From positions 1-49,035 of the forward strand of contig JAJISE010000001.1 in the NCBI GenBank assembly GCA_022848865.1: a stretch of 49,035 bases of DNA. Direction: 5' to 3'. How positions within the stretch are numbered: the first letter of the stretch is position 1; each line of letters opens with the position of its first letter. Positions 39,538 to 48,786 of this stretch are shown in pieces. The position numbers were made by a program, and so were the translations under genes. The notes under the pieces were generated by a model that saw only the letters and a list, made by a program, of their open reading frames with translations, searched no databases and was not told the origin of the DNA. The stretch is from Candidatus Thermoplasmatota archaeon. GTDB taxonomy: Archaea; Thermoplasmatota; Thermoplasmata; RBG-16-68-12; JAGMCJ01.

Positions 39538-40710
39538 ATGGCAGACCTTACTCCTGAGAGCACGATGAAGGACGTCGACATCAACGAACTCAAGGCAAAG
39601 GACATCATGTCAAGCGAGCCGGTCGTGGCCTCCCCAGAGGACAGCCTCTCCGAGGTCCTGGGTAGGATGAAGAAGCACAATGTTCACGAGGTCCCTGTCG
39701 TCCAGAAAAAGAAGCTGGTCGGGATCGTCAGCTACAACACGCTAACGAAGAGAAGGAGCCTCCCGATGAGCACGAAGGTCGAGAGGATAATGGTCGCCCC
39801 GCCCAGAATCAGGGAGACGGACTCCGTTCCAGAAGTCGCGGAGATGATGATGTCCACAGGATCGAGGGCCATTCCAGTCACGTCGAAGAGGAAGCTTCTC
39901 GGGATCATCTCGAGAATCGACCTGATAGAATCCATCCGCGGAATGAAGATGTTGTTGGATGTGGATGTGAGCGGCATCATGTCCCACTCACCGCAGTGCG
40001 TGTTGGAGACACATACGCTACACGATGCCCGTGACTTGATGAAGGACTTGGATGAGAGGTCAGTCCCCGTTTGTGAGAGCAGCGGGCATCTCGTCGGTGT
40101 TGTTGGAATCAAGGACCTCGCCTACTACTTCGCCCGAGAAAGGGAGAGCGAGACTAGAGGAGAGGTCGTTGGCGAGAAGGAGGCTCTCGAGATCGAGGTG
40201 GGCAGCCTGATGAGGACCCCTCCTATCACTGTCCCGCCAGATGCCAGGTTGTCCGAGGCTGTCGACCTGATGGTTGAGAAGGACGTATCCAGCATCCTTG
40301 TCGTGGACAATAGGGAGCCTGTGGGTATTGTCACCCAAGTGGACATCATAGAGTTCATCGCCTCATTTGGGAAGGCCGAGGAGGTCTTCGTCCAGATCAC
40401 GGGGCTTGAGGAAGAACCCGAGATATACGACGCCATGTACGAGCGCATCCAGAAGACGATGGACAAGACAGGCGAGATTCTCACGCCCAAGATTCTGAAC
40501 ATACACGTCGCGCAACACCACTCGAAAGGGGACACGAGAAAGTACACGATGAGGGCAAGACTGGCGACCGACAGGGGGTTGTTCTACGCACGGCACTTCG
40601 ACTGGAACATACACAAGACACTGGACGGTCTGATGGACCAGATCGAGGATTTCGTCAGAGAGGACAAGGAAAGACGGTTGGATGCGAGGAAGCACTCCCG
40701 CAGACTCTGA
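39538..40710 (+). CDS. Four-CBS-domain protein with a ribosome-hibernation-factor-like C-terminus
   Basis: 390 residues. Four CBS domains span about 18-285 (first AKDIMSSEPVVASPEDSL, last VGSLMRTPPITVPPDARL), arranged as two Bateman modules that usually bind adenine nucleotides. The last 110 residues (EVFVQITGLEEEPEIYDAM, KILNIHVAQHHSK, RKYTMRARLATDRGLFYA, NIHKTLDGLMDQIEDFV) follow the beta-alpha-beta3-alpha pattern of HPF/S30AE ribosome hibernation factors. I infer nucleotide-dependent ribosome dormancy. ATG 39565 is an alternative start, favoured if the palindromic TATA at 39523-39534 is used. Confidence 0.8.
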   Translation: MADLTPESTMKDVDINELKAKDIMSSEPVVASPEDSLSEVLGRMKKHNVHEVPVVQKKKLVGIVSYNTLTKRRSLPMSTKVERIMVAPPRIRETDSVPEVAEMMMSTGSRAIPVTSKRKLLGIISRIDLIESIRGMKMLLDVDVSGIMSHSPQCVLETHTLHDARDLMKDLDERSVPVCESSGHLVGVVGIKDLAYYFARERESETRGEVVGEKEALEIEVGSLMRTPPITVPPDARLSEAVDLMVEKDVSSILVVDNREPVGIVTQVDIIEFIASFGKAEEVFVQITGLEEEPEIYDAMYERIQKTMDKTGEILTPKILNIHVAQHHSKGDTRKYTMRARLATDRGLFYARHFDWNIHKTLDGLMDQIEDFVREDKERRLDARKHSRRL

Positions 40711-40749
40711 GGAAAACGCGTTAATAGTCGCGGACGGATTACGTATCGC

Positions 40750-41151
40750 ATGGCAGATATCAAGATATCACTGGATATTGTGAGCGTGATCCTCTTCGTT
40801 GTCACAGTGCTCATCGTGATGCTGTTTCTGTACATAGCGACAAGATTGGTGACAAGGGAGGAGGTCCTGACCGCGAGCTATGCGCTCAGGCTTTTCATCA
40901 CGGCCGTCATGGCTGTCGTCATCGTGCCACTTCTTGCCGGCCTCCTCACGGATGCGGTCATAGGGATCCTCGTCGCCTTTCTGGCGCTGATGATCGTGGT
41001 CAGATTCCTAATAATCTCGGAAGCAAGCCTAGGTGACGAGTGGCTGGAATCGTTCATAGTCACATTTCTGATCATCCTGTTTGTGTACATCTTCAACCTG
41101 GTGCTTGTGAAGGTCATAGGGATATCGCCCTTCATCGACATCGGTGTTTGA
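40750..41151 (+). CDS. Small membrane protein with four predicted helices
   Basis: A 133-residue protein with hydrophobic helices at about 10-31 (SVILFVVTVLIVMLFLYIA), 43-68 (YALRLFITAVMAVVIVPLLAG), 70-88 (AVIGILVAFLALMIVV) and 102-122 (IVTFLIILFVYIFNLVLV). No conserved catalytic residues are seen and I do not recognise the family. ATG 40750 lies shortly after GCGTTAATAG, a weak TATA. Its stop codon overlaps the ATG of the next gene (TGATG), so the two are translationally coupled. Confidence 0.75.
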   Translation: MADIKISLDIVSVILFVVTVLIVMLFLYIATRLVTREEVLTASYALRLFITAVMAVVIVPLLAGLLTDAVIGILVAFLALMIVVRFLIISEASLGDEWLESFIVTFLIILFVYIFNLVLVKVIGISPFIDIGV

Positions 41152-41528
41152 TGATGAGCCGCTTCGAGCTGGTGTCGGGGGACATCACGCTGGAGGGAAG
41201 AATCACGGACGAGAATCCGCAGACGTCGGAGGTCGTCCTCGACAGCCTGCCAATCGAGGGCGAGGCGATCAGGTGGGGGGACGAGTTCTATTTCGCCACG
41301 GCCCTGGAGATTCCGGAGGAGAACGGTCGTCAGGACATCGAGGTCGGAGAGGTCGCCTTCTGGCCCGCTGGAAAGGCGATAGCCGTATTCTTCGGAAGGA
41401 CCCCGGTCAGCGTCTCGGACAAGCCCAGAGCGTACGAGAACGTGAATGTCTTCGGCAAACTCGAAGGGGACACTGGGTCCCTGGGCAAGGTCCTGAGCGG
41501 GAATCGCATCCTCATGCGAGCGGTCTGA
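41151..41528 (+). CDS. Cyclophilin-like fold protein (TM1367-type)
   Basis: A 125-residue beta-rich protein: TEVVLDSLPIEG-like strand (SEVVLDSLPIEGEAIRWGDE), YFATALEIPEENG, VGEVAFWPAGKAIAVFFGRTP and ENVNVFGKLEGD. This pattern matches the archaeal/bacterial cyclophilin-like group with a GxxxFWPxGxAIxIFFG core. Whether it is a peptidyl-prolyl isomerase is unknown. It begins at ATG 41151 inside the stop of the membrane protein gene, or at ATG 41154; the longer open frame overlaps that gene. Confidence 0.8.
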   Translation: MMSRFELVSGDITLEGRITDENPQTSEVVLDSLPIEGEAIRWGDEFYFATALEIPEENGRQDIEVGEVAFWPAGKAIAVFFGRTPVSVSDKPRAYENVNVFGKLEGDTGSLGKVLSGNRILMRAV

Positions 41529-41598
41529 CCAACGGTCATATGTAGAAAAGCTTATCACTCACGAATCCGATAGGTTAAAGGGGTACTGGGGGAACCGC

Positions 41599-43911
41599 AT
41601 GAAGAAAATCGCCACGATGTCGGTGTTCGCGATACTGCTGCTTTCGTCCGCGATTGCAGTGTCGGAACCCGCAACCGAACCGAGTGCGAGACTGGAGGAT
41701 CCATTGATACCACAGCCTATGCCTGACATGATCAAGATCTGGGAAGCTTACGCCAAAGGATGGGCCCAAATCACATCGGAGCCCGATCCGACGATATTTA
41801 GGGTGACCAATTCCGGAAGCTTCAAGGTCAACATAAACGAGATGATAATGCTCTTGAGCCCTCATCCTCTGGAGTCTGGAAACCCTCAGTCGACTCAGGA
41901 TGGAACTCTGACAAATGGACTTGTGAGTCCTTATTCATACGAGGACTACTACTATGGCCTGAACACCATTCCACCCGGCCCAAATCAGGGCGAGAAGCCG
42001 TGGTGGTGCACGGAGGCTAATCAAGTCACACAGTCCGGAGCTACAGTAGTCCTTGGAGGAGAGATAGCGCCTTATGCGATCGAGGACCTCACCAATAATC
42101 CAAACCAGCAAACGAATTACGACGTCTGGGACTACCTTGAGGAGAATCCCACGCTCGTTGTGGGCAAAACCCCTCTGTGGAAGAGCGTCGAGGATGCAAC
42201 AAACCACGACATCGCCATCACGCTTGCCGTCACCAACTTGGCAATCTACGACGGCCCCGGCGCCACGAATCCCCCGCACGCCATAAACTCAGTGATTGAG
42301 GACACTATCCCAAGGTACTACTCCTACGTTCCGGGGTCCATCGTTCCGGCACCTGACGCAGTTCTGGACAACCTAGATGGATCGCAGACAATCAGATGGA
42401 AGGTCAACGTGCCCGCAGCAGACGTCAGCGGTCACTACAATATCCAAGATCCCACGCCATACAACACTGTCGTGCTGAGCTACACGCTTGTCACTCCCAA
42501 GCTGTTCGCTGGAAGGTACTTCCTCCCGCGAGCATATGCGGATGTGGACCACGATGGGTCGGATGACTCTCATTCGGCGAAACCGCTGATCGAGGTGTAT
42601 AGAGTGAACAAGCCGCCCGCCGCCACCGCGGGAGGTCCGTATGAGGTGGATGAAGGGACGGACATACTCCTGGATGCGAGCGGCAGCTCAGACCCGAACG
42701 GCGACGCACTCAAGTACCGGTGGGATCTAAACGATGATGGTGCTTGGGACACGAGTTGGTCCTCTTCTCCCATGATTACGATGATGTGCGGGGACGGCGA
42801 CTACGAGACGGATGTCACGGTGGAGGCTTCCGACGGCGAGATGAGCGATGTGGACACGACGCACTACCGGTGCCTCAATGTCGCACCGATCATAGACACA
42901 ATCACTCTGCAACCGTCGATGGTCGATGAAGGGCAATCATTCTCCGTCCACGTGACCTTCTACGACCCTGGATGGCTTGACACGCATACGGCCCTTATTG
43001 ACTGGAATGACGTTCAGACCAGTGCACCGGCAGTCAGTGAAGAGAACCAGAAACCTGATGCAACGGGCGACTTCGTGGATTCGCATGTCTACGGAGACGA
43101 CTTCGCCCTCGGAATCCAGATCACGGTCGTGGACGATGACGGGGGCTTGGACATAGTGGATGTGCCTCTGGTGGTGCGGAACGTAGATCCGACGGTTGGT
43201 AACTTCGCCTATTCTGTCACGGTGCTCGAGCCCAGGACGCAGGGATACTGGAACCATCAGTGCACCGTGATCGATCCTTACGGCGACCACCCGGGCATTA
43301 CGGACGACCAGATACTCTTCATAAGCTCGAACTCCGCCCTCTTCGCGTACGTCAGTACGGGGGACGATGTCTGCACGGTGCTCGAATGGGCGTCCGAGGA
43401 GGAGATCTACTACCGGGCCCAGGGTCAGCTGATGGCCCTGTGGTTGAACACAGCGTCCGGAAAGCTGAACTTCACGACCCGAGTGAAGCTCCCGGGTCAG
43501 AACGAGACGACCCTCGGGGACATCCTTGCGTGGGCGGAAGACGTCCTCCTGAGCTCGACGAACGAGAGCGAGTTGGAGGGTGTGAAGACGGTGGCTGACG
43601 AGATCAACAACGGGAATTACATTGCGATTGGCGAGATCCTCCTTTCAGCTGACGTTCACGATCCCGGAAGCGACGACATAGTCGTCTCTGTTGACTGGGG
43701 CGATGGATCGAGCTACGCTGACACATACTTCAATGATGGTTTGGCGCCAGACCCGCCGAACAGCCCGTACGGCAGCTACCCGTTCGAAGTTCACATGAGC
43801 GCCCGTCACTCCTACTGGTCAGAGGGATCGTACAGCTTGATCATCACGGTCACGGACGATGACGGCGGTGAGACGCTCATAAACGTCACGGTGGACGTTT
43901 ACGCACCCTAG
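41599..43911 (+). CDS. Large secreted protein with PKD domains
   Basis: A 770-residue extracellular protein. A signal peptide (KKIATMSVFAILLLSSAIAV) is followed by a DUF11-like/isopeptide-type beta region (about 200-335: ITLAVTNLAIYDG, YYSYVPGSIVPAPD). A PKD domain runs from about 337 (AAGGPYEVDEGTDILLDAS with DPNGDALKYRWDLNDDG), a second Ig-like repeat from about 430, and a third PKD-like end near 680-770 (VSVDWGDGSSY, HSYWSEGSYSLIITVTDDDGG). No C-terminal anchor is seen, so it may be released or attached otherwise. It is not recognisable as an enzyme. GGGGGAACC precedes ATG 41599. Confidence 0.85.
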   Translation: MKKIATMSVFAILLLSSAIAVSEPATEPSARLEDPLIPQPMPDMIKIWEAYAKGWAQITSEPDPTIFRVTNSGSFKVNINEMIMLLSPHPLESGNPQSTQDGTLTNGLVSPYSYEDYYYGLNTIPPGPNQGEKPWWCTEANQVTQSGATVVLGGEIAPYAIEDLTNNPNQQTNYDVWDYLEENPTLVVGKTPLWKSVEDATNHDIAITLAVTNLAIYDGPGATNPPHAINSVIEDTIPRYYSYVPGSIVPAPDAVLDNLDGSQTIRWKVNVPAADVSGHYNIQDPTPYNTVVLSYTLVTPKLFAGRYFLPRAYADVDHDGSDDSHSAKPLIEVYRVNKPPAATAGGPYEVDEGTDILLDASGSSDPNGDALKYRWDLNDDGAWDTSWSSSPMITMMCGDGDYETDVTVEASDGEMSDVDTTHYRCLNVAPIIDTITLQPSMVDEGQSFSVHVTFYDPGWLDTHTALIDWNDVQTSAPAVSEENQKPDATGDFVDSHVYGDDFALGIQITVVDDDGGLDIVDVPLVVRNVDPTVGNFAYSVTVLEPRTQGYWNHQCTVIDPYGDHPGITDDQILFISSNSALFAYVSTGDDVCTVLEWASEEEIYYRAQGQLMALWLNTASGKLNFTTRVKLPGQNETTLGDILAWAEDVLLSSTNESELEGVKTVADEINNGNYIAIGEILLSADVHDPGSDDIVVSVDWGDGSSYADTYFNDGLAPDPPNSPYGSYPFEVHMSARHSYWSEGSYSLIITVTDDDGGETLINVTVDVYAP

Positions 43912-43969
43912 CCTCGCGGAATGGCCGTTAGGTTTTTAATGCGTGTTGCCAATCCGATTTCGGAAGTTT

Positions 43970-45202
43970 ATGGTCAAGAGGGGAGAGTGGCTCACTCGGA
44001 ATGGCCTGACCGCCAAGGAGAAGATAATGCTTCATCTGAGGGAGACCCCTCAGCCGAGAGATCTCCTGGATGTGCATGCAGGACTCACGCAGGAGGGCAT
44101 CGGGAGCTCCACGGGCATCCGTGTCAATCACGTTTCGAGGGCGGTCTCCCAGCTGAAGAATGAGAACCTGGTCACCGAGGCCATGGGAAGAGTGAGAGGA
44201 CAGCTGAGGAAGCGAAAGGTCTACGGCTACACGGAGGACGGATACAGTCTGGCCGAGCGAGTTAGGGATGAGGTCCTGAAGAAGAAGGTGAAGATACGGA
44301 AGGGCGATGACTCCATCACGGAAGTGTCTCTCCGCAACATCGGCAAGCACGTCGGGGTTCGTCACACGCTCACGGAAGTCATCTGCAAGATGGATGACAG
44401 CGGCATAGTGGACCTGAAGGACCTAGAGATGAGACCTTCAGAGAGGAGGGAGAGGTTCTTGTCCTTTGCGGAGGGTCTTGTTCTCACAGAACCGTTCTAT
44501 GGAAGAAAGAAGGAGATGGAGGAGATTGATGGCTGGGCGAAGGCGTCCGAGAACAAGATACTAGCTATCCGCGGAGCTGAGGGGATGGGCAAGTCATCGC
44601 TTGCGGCTCGTTTCTATGCCGCGTCCAAGAACCGAACGAACCTGTTCTGGTACTCCTTCAGGCAGTGGGACACGCCCGAGACGCTTCTGGGCGCTCTCTC
44701 TTCGTTCCTCGGACAACTGGGAAAACCCGGCTTGGGCGACTATCTTACTGGCGAGGCAAAAGACTTGAGGAGTGCTTTGGGCGCACTCGCAACGAGGCTC
44801 AAGGACACACCTGCCATGCTGTTCTTCGATGATATTGCCGAGATGTCCCCTGAACTGGCAACGGTGTTCTACCATGTCCTCGAGGTTGTCGAGAGGAGCT
44901 CGGATGCAAGAACGGTAGTGGTCTCCGACAACGGGGACATACCGAAGGAAAGGGAGCTCCTTGCGAGGGGGGCGCTCTACGAGATCGTCCTTGACGGACT
45001 TGACAAGGGGAGCTGCAGGAAGCTCCTCACAAGGAAGGTCGAGAAGAAGCAGTTCGAGAGGATTTTCCGATTGACGGAGGGGCATCCGCTGTCGTTCAAA
45101 CTGATTTCGACAAAGGGCCTGGAAGGGCTCGAGAAGAAGAAGGACTACACGCCTGAGGAGCTCGCCGTGATAAGGTACATGAAGCTCTTCGAGGAGCCCT
45201 AG
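43970..45202 (+). CDS. Winged-helix protein with a STAND/AAA-type ATPase domain
   Basis: 410 residues. The N-terminal 75 residues form a wHTH (KEKIMLHLRETPQPRDLLDV, NHVSRAVSQLKNENLV, RKVYGYTEDGYSLAERV). A linker of about 90 residues follows. The ATPase core has an FYGRKKEMEEID preceding motif, Walker A GAEGMGKSS near 204 and Walker B AMLFFDDI near 280, then a GxP-type RLTEGHPLSFKLI at the C-terminal end, as in NB-ARC/STAND proteins. It is likely an ATP-dependent transcriptional regulator or signal receiver. ATG 43970 follows GGAAG, and TATA GTTTTTAAT is at 43932-43940. Confidence 0.83.
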   Translation: MVKRGEWLTRNGLTAKEKIMLHLRETPQPRDLLDVHAGLTQEGIGSSTGIRVNHVSRAVSQLKNENLVTEAMGRVRGQLRKRKVYGYTEDGYSLAERVRDEVLKKKVKIRKGDDSITEVSLRNIGKHVGVRHTLTEVICKMDDSGIVDLKDLEMRPSERRERFLSFAEGLVLTEPFYGRKKEMEEIDGWAKASENKILAIRGAEGMGKSSLAARFYAASKNRTNLFWYSFRQWDTPETLLGALSSFLGQLGKPGLGDYLTGEAKDLRSALGALATRLKDTPAMLFFDDIAEMSPELATVFYHVLEVVERSSDARTVVVSDNGDIPKERELLARGALYEIVLDGLDKGSCRKLLTRKVEKKQFERIFRLTEGHPLSFKLISTKGLEGLEKKKDYTPEELAVIRYMKLFEEP

Positions 45203-45924
45203 ATCACCTGAGAGACCTGGAACCTGTCCTGCTTGTACTCGAGCGTGAAGAACCCTGTGTTGTGGTTCACTCCCCTGAGCTTCACGACCCTAATCCGCCG
45301 GTAGACGTCGATATCTCCGACTTTCTCCATGATTACATGAATGACCCCGTCAGCGAGATAGTCCTCGTCGTGGACCTCGCCCATCTGAGGCGATGTCTCT
45401 GTGATGACTAGCGTGGTCAGCCCTAGGTCCCTGAGCCACTCGAAGAAGTGGAAGAGCTGAATCCTCCTGTCCTTGAGCTTTGAGATGATCTCGAGGATGG
45501 GCAGAGAGTCTATTGCGAGGAGTTCGTACTTCTCAGTCTCTCTCATGTCTTCGAGGATCTTCTTCAGAACCTCCAACCAGGGGCGCTCGGTCTCTCTGCC
45601 GAACCTGGGCCTTCCCCTGACCTCGTCGATCCCTTTTCTTATCCTAGACAGGTCCTGTACCCTGAGAGTGTCCGTGACCGTCTTTGGATCCATGTTCAGA
45701 CGCGACATCTGGAACTCCAAACTCTTCCTGCTCTGTTCGAGCGTGAAGTACATGCCACGAATCTTCTTCTTGGCGGCGTTGTGGAAGAGCATGCTGTACG
45801 CCAAGCTCGACTTCATGGTCCCTGGAGGACCCGAGATTAGAATCACATGGCCTTGGGGGATGCCTCCTTCGATCTCCTCATCGAGACCTTTGATGAAGGT
45901 TCTGTAGGATTTCATGCCGTCCAT
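45199..45924 (-). CDS. KaiC-like / RadA-superfamily ATPase
   Basis: A 241-residue single-domain RecA-like ATPase. GLDEEIEGGIPQGHVILISG leads to Walker A GPPGTMKSS, with Walker B LLAIDSLPILEI near 135 and downstream TTLVITETSPQMGE and YLADGVIHVIME. The second KaiC domain and circadian phosphorylation sites are absent. Archaeal KaiC-like proteins act in signalling, including archaella and DUF835-type systems, but no specific partner is known. It converges on the STAND gene (shared CTAG), and the DUF835 gene lies 30 bases upstream on the same strand. Confidence 0.87.
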   Translation of the reverse strand: MDGMKSYRTFIKGLDEEIEGGIPQGHVILISGPPGTMKSSLAYSMLFHNAAKKKIRGMYFTLEQSRKSLEFQMSRLNMDPKTVTDTLRVQDLSRIRKGIDEVRGRPRFGRETERPWLEVLKKILEDMRETEKYELLAIDSLPILEIISKLKDRRIQLFHFFEWLRDLGLTTLVITETSPQMGEVHDEDYLADGVIHVIMEKVGDIDVYRRIRVVKLRGVNHNTGFFTLEYKQDRFQVSQVI

Positions 45925-45953
45925 CAGCTAATCGTGTGCGGATATTAAACCCT

Positions 45954-48479
45954 TCACTCTATTAGCTCCAGGTCGCGGGTCAGCAACGCCTGCCTGGATT
46001 CCTCCAGCGCGACCAAGTTGAAGGGGATGAGGAGTTTGGACCCGGCCACGGAAATCGTATCCTTCAAGGTCTGAACGAACTTGATGACCTTGGAGAAGTC
46101 GTTCTGGACGATGAGGTACTCGAGGCCATCGAGCATCATGATCGTATCCTTGCCCTCTTCCTTCTTGAGAAACCTCTGCGCCTCAAGGACTATCGCGCCC
46201 AGGTTCGTGGGGCTTATGTTGGCCCGCCTGGAGTCTCGTGAGAGCCACAGGATCGGGGCATCTGCGACGTCGTATTTTTCGGAGACTTCGTCAGGATACG
46301 TTCTCGTGACGCACAGTCCGCTGGCTCCGTCTTTGATAGCATTCGAGAATATGCCGAAGGCCAGGTCGGGTTTCTCCCCCGCGACGAGATAGCTCGTGCC
46401 CTTCTTGAGAGTATAGTCAGAGGGCTTTCGGACCTTCTCTTCGAGGGCGGGTTCCTCTTCCTCCTTTCCCCTCCTTCGGACTAGGATGGCGGCAGCGACC
46501 ACGGTCGCGATGACGATCAAGAGGATCATTAGGAGAAATGGATCGAGAACCTGCTCCCATATGTCTTGAATGGTTTCCGTAGCGAGGAAAACCTCCAGAC
46601 GGGACATGGACATATTGACGGTCCTCTCGGGCTCCACGACGTCGTATCCATCCTTTCTGATCTTGATCGTTATGTTGTGCTTTGTTGGCGTGTCGGTTCC
46701 GTCGAATATCCTGTCAGTGACGGGAATCCATCTGACCCTGCCGCTCGAAGGTGTCCTCGAAGAGAAGACACTGGAGCCATCATCCAGGATCTCCACAAAG
46801 GCGTTCCCGATTGGATCCCCGGTGCCCTCGTCTGCAACCTGCACATCCAGGAAGTACTTCACGGTGAGCCGCGAAGCTGGAAGCACCTGGACCTTGCTGT
46901 CATTGAGCGTGCAGTTGAGCGCGATCACTGAGCTTCCACCTTCCAACGTGAAGTCGAAGTCCACGGAGTTGAGGATGCTCGTGTTGACTAGGTCTCCCTG
47001 CCCGTCGTTCGCCCTGACAGCGTTGTCGTTCATGAGTAGGCTGCTCTCGTTCAAGTAGAAGGTTGATGAGAAGGCATCGACGCCGTACCAGCTATTCTCA
47101 ATGACAGATGATTCGATGATCGCATGCGACTGGGACTGCAGTCTGATCGCGCTACCGCCGGAGAGCGAGATGTTGATCTGGGAAGCGGAAATAGAGCTGT
47201 TGAATGCGTGGATTCCGAATGATGTCGAATTGAAGATGGTGTCTCCGTGTAGCGTGGCGCTGGAGTCGATCAGGGCCAAACCCATCATGACGTTGGAGAA
47301 TGTATTGAACCTCATCTCGATGTCCGAAGCCGATGCGGATATCCCTCTGCCAACGTTGTCGAACGAGTTGAACTCAGCATTCGCAGTGGCGTTATCGAAC
47401 TGGATGGCCGCTATGCTCGTATTCTCGAACGAGCTTCTCTCGATGGTTGGGCTTGCAGAGGTTATCAGCATGCCGATTGATGCGAAGCTCACGCGGGAGT
47501 GGGTGAGGCTACTGGAGGTTCCGCTGGAGGGGTTCACGATGATGCCATCCCAGTAACCCCTTGGCGGGAAGAAGCCGAATGCGGTGAAGTTCACGAAAGA
47601 ATCCAGAGATCCATCGGAGACCAGCGCGCCGTCCACGGTCATGTGAGTGTCTTCGCAGAACCTCACGGTGACGCCCGCTTCAATCGTGAGCGTCAATCCC
47701 GCCTCGATTGTGATGTTCTCACAGACACCGTACGGCTCTCCAGCCAAGTCCCAGACCTCATCCACGACGACACTGAAATTGTGCCAGGTCCTCACCCTCG
47801 TGGGAAAGACCTGGAAACTGACGAACTTCGAGACAGGGTCGTCTCCCGTGTAGTTGGCGTACACGATAAAGGAATCGCCTTCGATGTCGGATTGCCAAGT
47901 GTCAAATGCAACGCCTGTGGAATTAGGGATGACAGCCGTCTCCAACACAATCGCACCCAACGGATCGATCCATGTGAAGTTAACCGGCTTGAGGATGCTC
48001 ACATTGCCCGCGTAATCAAGCAAGGCGGTTGCGACAACAACCTCCGTGAGTTCGAAATAAGGGGCATTCAGCCCTAGAATCATGTCCGTCACAATGACGA
48101 CGTCCCCCGCGCTCTGAACCTCAAAGTATGTAATATTGGACTGATCTGGCTGATCCACATACGTAGCATTGACAGTCCAATTGCCAACCATGTCTACAAC
48201 CAACGAGTTAGTGGCATTTCCATCGACGACTGCCGAATCTAACCCTACAGCCGCTATGCTCAAGTCTGGTCTATACCAAGTGAAGCTTACATTATCAAGG
48301 TCGAACTTGTTCCCATTGTATTCCAGCACTGCTGTTGCGGTGGCGACAGACTCGTTGACGAATGTGGAACGATCCATGGACACTGTGACGTTTGTCACAT
48401 CCACCGCCGCTGACACATTCACGGCATGATTGGAAAGGATGAAGAGGACCGTCAGGACTAGAAGTGCTCTGTATCTCAT
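45954..48479 (-). CDS. Membrane sensor-like protein: secreted Ig/beta-helix ectodomain, TM helix, cytosolic DUF835
   Basis: 841 residues. The signal peptide (RYRALLVLTVLFILSNHAVNV) is followed by Ig-like repeats (about 25-255) with YNGNKFDLDNV and YAGNVSILKPV segments, then a right-handed beta-helix (about 260-550; TVRFCEDTHMTVDGALV and many Asn/Ser strand turns). A TM helix near 655-680 (FLLMILLIVIATVVAAAILV) is followed by basic RRRGK, and the C-terminal 155 residues are DUF835 (TSYLVAGEKPDLAFGIFSNA, MMLDGLEYLIVQNDFSKVIKF). It looks like a one-pass receptor signalling to the neighbouring ATPase genes. ATG 48479; TATA at about 48511-48518. Confidence 0.85.
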   Translation of the reverse strand: MRYRALLVLTVLFILSNHAVNVSAAVDVTNVTVSMDRSTFVNESVATATAVLEYNGNKFDLDNVSFTWYRPDLSIAAVGLDSAVVDGNATNSLVVDMVGNWTVNATYVDQPDQSNITYFEVQSAGDVVIVTDMILGLNAPYFELTEVVVATALLDYAGNVSILKPVNFTWIDPLGAIVLETAVIPNSTGVAFDTWQSDIEGDSFIVYANYTGDDPVSKFVSFQVFPTRVRTWHNFSVVVDEVWDLAGEPYGVCENITIEAGLTLTIEAGVTVRFCEDTHMTVDGALVSDGSLDSFVNFTAFGFFPPRGYWDGIIVNPSSGTSSSLTHSRVSFASIGMLITSASPTIERSSFENTSIAAIQFDNATANAEFNSFDNVGRGISASASDIEMRFNTFSNVMMGLALIDSSATLHGDTIFNSTSFGIHAFNSSISASQINISLSGGSAIRLQSQSHAIIESSVIENSWYGVDAFSSTFYLNESSLLMNDNAVRANDGQGDLVNTSILNSVDFDFTLEGGSSVIALNCTLNDSKVQVLPASRLTVKYFLDVQVADEGTGDPIGNAFVEILDDGSSVFSSRTPSSGRVRWIPVTDRIFDGTDTPTKHNITIKIRKDGYDVVEPERTVNMSMSRLEVFLATETIQDIWEQVLDPFLLMILLIVIATVVAAAILVRRRGKEEEEPALEEKVRKPSDYTLKKGTSYLVAGEKPDLAFGIFSNAIKDGASGLCVTRTYPDEVSEKYDVADAPILWLSRDSRRANISPTNLGAIVLEAQRFLKKEEGKDTIMMLDGLEYLIVQNDFSKVIKFVQTLKDTISVAGSKLLIPFNLVALEESRQALLTRDLELIE

Positions 48480-48510
48480 GCCCACACTTGGCTAATGATT
48501 GGCTAGGCTG

Positions 48511-48518
48511 AATATATT
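48511..48518 (-). promoter_or_regulatory. TATA box of the DUF835 gene
   Basis: Minus strand ATATATTC-type sequence about 35 bases before ATG 48479 gives a short leader. It lies at one edge of the 48480-48786 non-coding gap. Confidence 0.45.
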
Positions 48519-48629
48519 ACTTTCGCATTGCCGGAAGGGCGAGGCTGGGCTTCTATGCCGCAATCCAGATTTCAACCGCGTGGTACGTGGCCTGGTATGT
48601 GGTATCATTCAGGATGGTTTCCAGTCCGC

Positions 48630-48639
48630 ATTTATATAC
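48630..48639 (+). promoter_or_regulatory. Strong TATA box in the last intergenic region
   Basis: ATTTATATAC is the clearest TATA in 48480-48786. It is about 150 bases before ATG 48787, so either the mRNA has a leader of about 125 bases or a separate short RNA is made; GTCTTTTTG (48716-48724) lies about 60 bases after the predicted start. Nothing else is recognisable in this gap. Confidence 0.4.
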
Positions 48640-48786
48640 CTCCCAGGTCAATTCGTGAACTACATAAACTTCCAAAAAAGGGGGAGGCCGCCCAACGAGG
48701 CGTCGAGGAGGGGCGTCTTTTTGCCCACACGCGCGCTCCAACTCGGCGCGGACACGGCCTCTTGGGGTTTGGAGGAAGGTGGAAAA

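Noticed and set aside
43970-45202. STAND ATPase as an antiviral defence gene
   Set aside because: It has an N-terminal wHTH rather than a nuclease, protease or TIR effector, and no other defence gene is adjacent.
45199-48479. KaiC-like gene as a circadian clock component
   Set aside because: Only one ATPase domain is present, the usual phosphorylation sites are not seen, and no KaiA or KaiB is nearby; the signalling reading is better supported.
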